Origin: CAZLFA01 sp964558665 | GTDB lineage: Bacteria; Desulfobacterota; Syntrophia; Syntrophales; PHBD01 | Assembly: GCA_964558665.1 (NCBI GenBank) | Contig: CAZLFA010000061.1 | Span: 1 to 24,543, forward strand | Length of the DNA stretch: 24,543 bases | Direction: 5' to 3' | Shown here: positions 9,001-16,300 of the stretch, piece after piece | How positions within the stretch are numbered: position 1 is the stretch's first letter | Layout of the letters: every line of letters starts with the position of its first letter | Made by a program: the position numbers and the translations under genes | Notes under the pieces: generated by a model | The model's input: the letters and a program-made list of their open reading frames with translations, nothing else | Databases searched by the model: none | Told to the model about the DNA's origin: nothing

Positions 9001-12000
9001 AAAGGTAACGCGCATCTTTCAGATATACTGAGGCAGGTTTCGGTTTGTCCAGGGACAGGTAAAAGCGCCCTGCAAGTTCATTGGCGATGGCCTCTTCGTG
9101 AAGGTATTTGTTATCTCCTGCCAGTTTGATCGCCTGATCGTAATCATCCATAGCAGCGGCGGTCCTGCCCCTGACCCTGTTGAGTTCCGCCTTGACCAGA
9201 ACTATCTTGTGCTCATAATTCATGGGTGCATATTTGCCCCATGTTTTTAAAACCTTCTGGTTGCGGTCGATACGCTTGAAGATTGCCGGGCGATCTTCCT
9301 CCCGTGTGCCGTCGATACCGGCAAGATGAACGAGGGAATCGTAAAAGTGGTAAAAACTGAAGATAGCCTGGCCGGTCTGGGCTCTAAGGTATGCTTCTGC
9401 TGTCAGGGATGTCTGTAATGCTTCATCATGACGGCCGAAAAGATAAAAAAGGACCATTTTCGTGAAATAGATATCAAATAGAATCGACATATCCATGCGC
9501 TGTCGATAGACCGGCAGCATCTCCTCCTCCCGGTAAAAGTCGCCGGAAAGAATACAATTATCATTGGATAATCCACGCAGGTTGAGGATGCTTTGGCGCC
9601 GCATTTGACAGGCATGAAATCCTTTATCGAGTTTTAACCTGCCAAGGGTGGGAGCGTATGTGCTTAATGTCTCTTCCATCTCGGAGAGTTCAAGACCTGC
9701 CAGAAAAACGGTCTTTTCCAGACTTAATATTCCCATTGCGGAATAGGTAAGGTTGCCATACTCGAAACCGGCGCGGTAGGCTTCTCTGGCCGGCTGAAAA
9801 CAGGTTCTCAGGTGATCCGTCCTGTGAAAGACAAAATAACTGTCGGCAAACCGGATAACCGGCTCACTCACCCCCGCGTCGGGACGGGTGCCTAATAATT
9901 CTGTTACTGTCAATAAATCAACGCCGCGCTTAACCTTGTTCATGGAGCCGATGAGGAACACGCCTATATAAACTCCCAGCAGCATCCTGCTGCTTGCACA
10001 GGTAATCCTGTTTTTGCAGAGAAGGTATGTGGCCTTGAAAATCAACATCGCCAATATATCGGGGGAGCTCGAGTAAGCGGCGGTCACCATGCTTTCCATG
10101 AGCCTGAACGTTGCCAGCAGGCGGGGGTCGGTCGTATCGGGGAAGGCGGCAATTTCCCCCGGGGTCTTCCCCCTTATCTGTGAATCCGCCTTCAGGAACG
10201 CATCTTTAATGTCGAGTGCTGAAGGTTTACGGGGAATGTCTACACCGAGACCTTTAAGAATCTCCAACCCTACCTCTATCGCTCCCTGATGCCTGGCCCG
10301 GCTTCCCAACGAATTAAGCTTATTGACATAAAAAGGTATTTGATCAACGAGAGTACGGGAGTTTTTCAGGATTATCTCACCCAGGCGTTCCATTCCTTCG
10401 TGGTCACCGGACAGATAGGCCGCCTCAGCCGCGTCGTTGTGGATGGCCAACGTGAACTCGTAGCGGCTCCGCCAGGAATCCTCACTGAGCAGATCGAGTC
10501 CCGTTCTGAAAAACTGATAGGCCGGTGCAAAAGCAGCAGACTCTTTTGCCTTGAGACCCGCCTGATGATTAAGCCTTGCGACGGATTCCTTTTCCTGCGC
10601 CGATGCAATGAGGTCCTTTCCCTTGTTGAACTGATCAAGTATGGTAAAAAGGTTTTCTTCACGTTCAGCTTCGGGGATGGCCGCCAGAAGAAGACGCCCC
10701 GCACGCAGATGCCCGGCGCTGCGATTATCGTCCGGTATCAATCCGTAGGCGCCCTGCTGGATGCGGTCATGGGAAAAGGTGAAGATATTGCTGCTTAGCG
10801 GGATGATGAAACCGTCTTTAACCGCCTCGCTTAAATCTCCCTGAATATCTTTTTCAGGCTTCTCACTTAAGATGGAAAGTTTCTCCAGATCAAAGGCATT
10901 CCCCAGCATGGAGGCATATTGCAAAGACAATTGTGTCTGCTGTTTAAGCCTGCCGATATTTTCCATGACAAGTTCAACTACATTGTCTGTAAAACCTTTC
11001 ACTCTGATCTGCTCCAGGTCCCAGCTCCACCTGTAATTCCCCGTATCGAAGGCAAGCAGCTTTTCTGAATGCAGGGTCTTGAGAAACTCCCCCACAAAAA
11101 ACGGATTGCCGCCTGTCTTTTTTTCTACAAGTGCAGCCAGCGGCTCGACATCTCTGCGGTCACGCTGTACTATATCCGAAACGATATCTGCCACATGGTT
11201 TGTGCCCAGGGGATGCAGATCGAGCCGGCTGACAAACTCCACGGGAATCTTTTTCAGCATCCCCATAAACGGATGAGAGTCGTCCATTTCATTGTCACGA
11301 TACGCGCAGATCAGCATTACAGCCCCGCCCTCTATGCTCATTATTGTTTCGATAAGGCCGAGAGACGGAAAGTCTGCCCACTGCACATCGTCCAAAAAGA
11401 TGACCAACGGGCATTCCCGACGGCAGAAAAGAGAAATGAAATCATAAAAGACATTTTTAAGGCGGTTCTGGGCCTGCTCGGGTGTCAGGACGGCAACTGG
11501 CTGCTGGGGGCCGATGATCAGCTCCAGTTCCGGGATAAGATCGATCATGACCCGGCCGTTGGGGCCAAGCGAATCCAGAATCTTCTCCTTCCATGCAGCC
11601 AGATTCTCCCCCGATTCTGCAAGAAGCATATTGACAAGTTCCCGGAATGCCCCGATGATGGCGCTGTAAGGGGTATTGCGCACAAACTGGTCGTACTTGG
11701 AGGATATAAACCGGCCCTTCCTCTGCGCCACATGCCTGCTCATCTCTTTGATCAAAGCCGTCTTGCCTATGCCGGGAGCACCGGCAACCAGAATCATCTC
11801 TTTCCTGCCGGCGGATACATGTTCAAGGCTTGAAAGAAGCATAAACATCTCGGACTCGCGGCCATAAAGCTTTGAGGGCAGGGAAAAGCGCTCCGACACA
11901 TCCCTGAAGCCGATGGGAAAGGCGCTTATTGTCTCTGTCTCCCGCAAGCTCTCCAGGCATACCTCCAGATCGGCTTTTATCCCCATTGCGCTCTGATAGC

Positions 12001-12781
12001 GTTCTTCTGCATTCTTGGAGAGCAGCTTCATGATGATGGAAGAAACTGTCTCCGGTATCCCGGGATCTATTTCGTGCGGGGGAACGGGTATGCGGGCAAT
12101 GTGGGCGTGGACCAGTTCCAGCGGGTCGGAGCTGTCGAAGGGACGCGTGCCCGTGAGCATCTCGTACAGGGTTATGCCCAGAGAGTAAAAATCGGTGCGC
12201 CAGTCCACCCGGCGGTTCATCCGGCCCGTCTGTTCCGGCGAGATGTAAGTAAGGGTCCCTTCAAGCCGCCCTGTAGCGGCAAGTGATACACCTTCTTTGG
12301 TTAATGCCGAGGCAATGCCGAGATCGATTATTCTGAGATTCTTTGAAGCGGAATTATAGATAAAGTTGAAAGGGTTGACATCCTGGTGAACGATGCCTGA
12401 ACTGTGAATCTCCTGCAGGCAGGCTGTCATGCTGATCGCAATGGGCAGAAACTCTCCCGGGGATAACTTTCTTCCCCTGATATATTCCTTGAGGGATATG
12501 CCTCCGATGTCCTCGAGTACCAGAAAAAGGCTGTTGCCGAATTTTTCCAGGCCGTATACATTAACGACGCCCTCGGCATTCGCCAGCAGGCCGAGCATTT
12601 CAAATTCGCGACGGACGCGGTTAAGGTCGCTGCCTGTCGGATACTCCTTTTTCAGAAGTTTGATAATTACGGGTAATTTATCAGCTTTTCTTTGTGCTTT
12701 GAATATTACGGATTTGCCGCCTTCATAAATCTCATTTCTAATGTCAAAACCGGTTATTGAAATCATGGGTTCCGCATTCAT
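6092..12781 (-). CDS. Ser/Thr kinase-AAA ATPase-GAF-PAS hybrid histidine kinase
   Basis: A ~2229-residue trifunctional sensor. Residues below are numbered from an alternative TTG at 12787. A Ser/Thr kinase-like domain comes first (12-280; H134-Q-D136 catalytic loop, D155-L-G in place of DFG). It is followed by an AAA/MalT-like ATPase (P-loop 336-343 GAPGIGKT, Walker B VIFLDDVQWAD), a long helical TPR-like region (~600-1290), GAF (~1316-1470), PAS (~1486-1602), histidine kinase (phospho-acceptor H1635, SHEIRTP; ATPase boxes DTGIGMT and GTGLGLAIS), receiver (phospho-acceptor D1935) and Hpt (H2087). A complete phosphorelay is thus built into one cytoplasmic chain with no transmembrane helix. Possible starts are TTG 12787, ATG 12781 and ATG 12766. 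The truncated second copy at 20702-21022 is conserved best from the 12766 equivalent, so the shortest start is plausible. No output domain is present; the target is unknown, though the divergent autotransporter is a candidate. Confidence 0.93.
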   Translation of the reverse strand: MNAEPMISITGFDIRNEIYEGGKSVIFKAQRKADKLPVIIKLLKKEYPTGSDLNRVRREFEMLGLLANAEGVVNVYGLEKFGNSLFLVLEDIGGISLKEYIRGRKLSPGEFLPIAISMTACLQEIHSSGIVHQDVNPFNFIYNSASKNLRIIDLGIASALTKEGVSLAATGRLEGTLTYISPEQTGRMNRRVDWRTDFYSLGITLYEMLTGTRPFDSSDPLELVHAHIARIPVPPHEIDPGIPETVSSIIMKLLSKNAEERYQSAMGIKADLEVCLESLRETETISAFPIGFRDVSERFSLPSKLYGRESEMFMLLSSLEHVSAGRKEMILVAGAPGIGKTALIKEMSRHVAQRKGRFISSKYDQFVRNTPYSAIIGAFRELVNMLLAESGENLAAWKEKILDSLGPNGRVMIDLIPELELIIGPQQPVAVLTPEQAQNRLKNVFYDFISLFCRRECPLVIFLDDVQWADFPSLGLIETIMSIEGGAVMLICAYRDNEMDDSHPFMGMLKKIPVEFVSRLDLHPLGTNHVADIVSDIVQRDRRDVEPLAALVEKKTGGNPFFVGEFLKTLHSEKLLAFDTGNYRWSWDLEQIRVKGFTDNVVELVMENIGRLKQQTQLSLQYASMLGNAFDLEKLSILSEKPEKDIQGDLSEAVKDGFIIPLSSNIFTFSHDRIQQGAYGLIPDDNRSAGHLRAGRLLLAAIPEAEREENLFTILDQFNKGKDLIASAQEKESVARLNHQAGLKAKESAAFAPAYQFFRTGLDLLSEDSWRSRYEFTLAIHNDAAEAAYLSGDHEGMERLGEIILKNSRTLVDQIPFYVNKLNSLGSRARHQGAIEVGLEILKGLGVDIPRKPSALDIKDAFLKADSQIRGKTPGEIAAFPDTTDPRLLATFRLMESMVTAAYSSSPDILAMLIFKATYLLCKNRITCASSRMLLGVYIGVFLIGSMNKVKRGVDLLTVTELLGTRPDAGVSEPVIRFADSYFVFHRTDHLRTCFQPAREAYRAGFEYGNLTYSAMGILSLEKTVFLAGLELSEMEETLSTYAPTLGRLKLDKGFHACQMRRQSILNLRGLSNDNCILSGDFYREEEMLPVYRQRMDMSILFDIYFTKMVLFYLFGRHDEALQTSLTAEAYLRAQTGQAIFSFYHFYDSLVHLAGIDGTREEDRPAIFKRIDRNQKVLKTWGKYAPMNYEHKIVLVKAELNRVRGRTAAAMDDYDQAIKLAGDNKYLHEEAIANELAGRFYLSLDKPKPASVYLKDARYLYERWGAMAKVKDIDIRYPWLLSKEPAVRADAVSTDTGTSTVKTEGGLDVMSVLKASRVLSGEIVLDRLLSQLMRIAVENAGAQRGVLILNTDGRLTIEVEGSLDYPDAPILKSIEVDSGSPVCSAIVHYVARTKETMVLSDAGKEGLFVNDAYVQTNKLRSILCMPIVSKGSLIGILYMENKIAVRAFIPERVKVLETLASQAAISIENALLYKNLENEFAERKQAEERYLSIFTNAGEGIFQSTLDGRLIIVNPAAARMMGYDSPGDAVASITDLSRHFYADPAKRLELLELLKSSGAVKDFEITARRKDMSFIDISLSAHTVKDENGNILYIEGMISDITERKRAEQMTIAKETAEAASHAKGEFLAKMSHEIRTPMNAIIGFSELVSRTELTPRQSDYIKKVQLSAKGLLAIINDVLDFSKIEAGMLHIESITFPLDEVISGVAGLVSVPAAEKSIEIICKISPDIPNFLTGDPLRLGQILSNLASNAVKFTDSGQVVLEAEPAEKVPEFCKVRFTVRDTGIGMTPDQMAVIFDAFSQADVSITRRYGGTGLGLAISNQLLKIMGSELKVTSEPGKGSVFGFDVDFPYSEQVESDIASHKVQRENKVIVNEDMRRKVIGRHVLLAEDNVLNQEIAVEILQSAGMLVDIANNGKEAVDKAASSEYDLVFMDLEMPVMSGYEATRLIRSTRSRESLPVIAITAHAMEGVRQQCLEAGMNDYISKPIEIDSLIVKIAEWVKDSPSRRESVPAVQAPDSSDTVPADDFPATLPGIDVASGLKRLMGKKKLYRKVLTGFFIAYGSVAGEIRQALEKGDIEFARVKLHTVKGTAATLSAAGICEAAKELETAVKNKTGDYDQLIRNLDKTFEIGPEVIKILEGKEAGIETRGNTPLDVGKVAPLLIDLNRLVERDSPDAELCLETLKTYMDGSAFKSEMQELEECITGFDFENAKPPLLRIAAALNISLKEN

Positions 12782-12787
12782 TATCAA

Positions 12788-13373
12788 TATATAATTACGG
12801 ATTGAATGATGTATCGTCGATAGTGGTAATATTATAATATTCCTGACTTCAATGCCAGCATTTGCTGGAAAAATATCGAAAACGCCATGAAATAAGCCTG
12901 TTGACTGTCAGTAAAAAAGGACAGAAAGATACTTCAAGAATATTTTACGGATAGTAACCCGGATGTGTTTTTATTGTCATTGCAAGTATGCCAAAACGGC
13001 CCCTTAAAAAAATGGGTGTTTATACCATGAGTCATGAAGGGTTCATCGCTTTCACTGTTATGCTTTGATGGCATGAGAAAAGCTCTCGCCTTTAAGCACT
13101 TATTCTTGATAAAATATTGATATATGTAGATATTTTTGTTTCCTGCGTTCATTTTTCCGGCATGCCTCCTTGTTGTTCTGTGTTTTCTGATCAAACCCCT
13201 GGAATTATTTTTCATAATAGTCCCTGACAGACGATTCCATAACCGGATCACCCCTTGAAAAAACAGGGTATTTTTCGGGGATTTTTCGAGCGTTGCTTGT
13301 TCTGTTCCTGCCGATTAATCTTCCGCCAAAAAGAACAAGAAACCGTTTGTACAAAAATCATGGGAGAAGAGAC
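12788..13373. other. Divergent intergenic region between sensor and autotransporter
   Basis: Nearly 590 bases without a convincing gene; a 105-codon minus-strand frame here has no ribosome-binding site and atypical composition. Toward the sensor, a minus-strand TATAAT (plus coordinates 12831-12836) is preceded by a perfect inverted repeat, CCAGCA-TT-TGCTGG (12855-12868), placed where an operator overlapping the -35 would sit. Toward the autotransporter, a TTGATA at 13106-13111 has only a weak -10 partner (GATATT, 13129-13134), leaving a ~230-nt leader if used. Promoter assignments are tentative. Confidence 0.4.
13251..13287 (+). promoter_or_regulatory. Terminator-like hairpin in autotransporter leader
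   Basis: CCCC-TT-GAAAAA (13251-13262) pairs with TTTTTCGGGG (13271-13280), leaving a TT bulge and an 8-nt loop, followed by ATTTTTC. It lies about 90 bases before the autotransporter start, so it could work as an attenuator or leader structure, or be an old terminator. No matching anti-terminator partner was identified. Confidence 0.4.
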
Positions 13374-16300
13374 ATGAAAACATTAATGGAAAAAGCGGCA
13401 AGGGACATCATGAGGTTATCCCGCGATACTCTCATGATGAAGAAAATCAATACAATAGCGCATGCGCTTGTCGCTATTGCAATGGTCTGTATGGTTGCCA
13501 CGGCACAGGCCGGCGATATCACGCCCAATCCGAACCCGAGCGGGCATACGATCGAAGTTAGAGGTAGTGACACTTTCAGTAAAGAGATACACTTTCAAAA
13601 CAATGGAAACATCAATATTTTAAACGGCGGGACACTTACCACCAATTACGACCTGCCTTTGCATGCCCATCCACTGACAAATTATAGCGGTTCCACATTA
13701 AACATATTTGCCGGGGGAACCCTCGTTAATGAGGGGTCTACTTATCTAGAAAGCGGTGCTACCCTTACCAACAACAAAGGCGGTACCATCAATAACTCTT
13801 TATGGTTAACGGCCCTCTCAGGCAGTACAATGAACAATTACGGGACAATTAACAACTTGGGTTCCCACCCTTCCGGTGGTAGCAGTGTAGGGAGTATTGA
13901 GATAGGCGGCTCGTTTTCCTTTGATAGCAGCGATGCAGGGACGGCTGTATTCAACAATTATGGAACCATTAACAACAGCGGATATGTTAGTCTTGCATAT
14001 CTTCCTATGTTGTTTAATAGCGTTTTGAACAACTACGGCACGCTGCACAACCTGGCCGGCGGCCATATATTGCACGAAGGCACTATAAACAACATGGGCA
14101 CGGTAATCCTCGATGCGGGCAGTTATTACGAGCCCCTGCGGGCAGGATGGACTCCCGGCATTTTTAACAACAACGATGGCGGCACGCTGGTGTTCAACCG
14201 TGATTTTGCCCTGGGGGCATCATATGCAGGTACGGTGAACCTGAATGCCGGCGGCACGCTTCAGAACAATGCGACATTGACAAATATTGCAGCGCATACC
14301 CAGGACAACAGCGGTACGATCATCAACAACAACATCATGACCAATGCCGGAACGATCAACAACACCGGCGGTATAACGCTAGCATCGGGCAGCAACTATG
14401 ATTTTACCGGTGGTACATTAAACAACAACGGCGGCACTTTGACACTCAACCGTGATTTTACCTTCAACGGCACGGATGGCGGCTCAGTGAACCTCAATGC
14501 CGGCGGTACGGTGCAGAACCACGCCATGCTGGCCAACGTGGCAGGGAACACCCAGGACAACTACGGGACCATCAGCAACTACAGCGGCGCTACCCTGACC
14601 AACGATGGTACCCTGAACAACTACGGAACAGTGGACAATCAGGCGGGTGCAACCCTGACAAACAACAACACTCTGAACAACCTTGGAACTCTCCCCACGG
14701 GCGGGGCCGTCATTAGTACCCTGACCAATGCCGGGACATTTACGAATAACGGCACCCTGAACAACATAGCCAACGGGCATAATTCTCAGGGTATCATCAC
14801 CAATAGCGGTACATTTATCAATACCGGCGTTATAAACAATGAATCCACAAACGAAGTTGGCGCCGTTCACATCATCAACAGCGGTACGCTTACCAATGAA
14901 GGCGCGCTGAATAATAAATATCGCGGGGAGATAACAAACACCGGTATCATGACTAACACCGGTACAATTACAAATGAGAGTGCCATATATAACACTGGCG
15001 GGACCATGCTTAACAGTATCGGCGCCACGGTCAACAACATTGGCTGGATCGAGACTAGCGGCGCCACCGGCGCCTTTACCAACAACAGTACCCTGAACAA
15101 CGACACGGGCGCCTTGCTCACCCACCACGGAGCTACCTCGACCAACAACGGCACGCTGAACAACACTGCTGTTGATGAGTATAACGCTGGCTGGGTGATG
15201 GTCGCGGATGGCGGTTCAATGATCAACAACGGCACGCTAAACAGTCTTGCGGGCAGTGACATAGAGATTGGTTATGGCAGTTATGTTGACGGTAAGTATA
15301 TTAACGGGAGCACTGGCGGTACCTTTACCAACAATGGTATCCTGAACAACGCCGGTCTATTGACGAATAACGCCGCCGGTCACTCGCTCATCAACAGCGA
15401 GACAGGCACTCTGAACAACTCCGGTATTCTATACAATGCTGAAGGCTCCATTATGGAAAACAGGGGCGCCCTGACCAACAGTGGTGATATGTACAACAAA
15501 GCATCTTCCACACTGACAAACAGCGGCAATATTAACAACATCGGCAAACTGATCAACTCAAGCACCATCAACAACGCCGGTACCCTGACCCTCGCCTCCG
15601 GCAGCACCTACAACTTCACCGGCGGCACCCTGAAGAACAACAGTAGCGGCACGCTGGAACTCAAGCGTGATTTTACTTTCAACAGCACGGATGGCGGCAC
15701 AGTCAACCTCAATGCCGGCGGCAAGGTGGAAAACTATGCGACACTGACTAATGCTGCGGGGCATACCCAGGACAACAGCGGTTTCATTAATAACAATACC
15801 GGCGCCACCTTCAGCAATGCCGGCACCTTCAACAATAACAGCGGTGCTACCCTAACCAACAGCGGTACAGTGACCAACAACGCCGGGGCCACCCTAAGCA
15901 ATGACGGGACGTTGACCAACAACGGTACCCTGAACAATGTGCATACTGCCTGGCTATACAACAGCGGCAACCTGACCAACAGCGCACCGGCCACCATTAC
16001 TAACGATGGTTATATCGGGACTTCCAGCAACGGAACAATAACCAATAATGGTACGGTTAGCATTACAGCAAATGGTGGCTTGTTCATCAATGATACCGGC
16101 AAGCTGGACAATAGCGGTTTAGTGGCCAACGACGGCTGGTTAGGCATCGGTTCCAATGCCGCCCTGAGCAATGGTGGGACGCTGAATAATAATACAGGCG
16201 GCAACCTAGTGAACTCCGGCAATCTGACCAATCAGTCCATCATCAATAATGCCGGTACAGCGAACCTTGCTGGGGGGAGCACCTACGACTTTACCGGTGG

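Noticed and set aside
11069..11833. 254-codon plus-strand ORF opposite the ATPase part of the sensor
   Set aside because: Antisense to a highly conserved AAA domain with an intact P-loop; no ribosome-binding site or recognisable domain of its own.
12934..13251. 105-codon minus-strand ORF between sensor and autotransporter
   Set aside because: No ribosome-binding site, composition rich in Asn, Lys, His and Arg unlike neighbouring proteins, no recognisable domain, and it spans the expected promoter region of the autotransporter.
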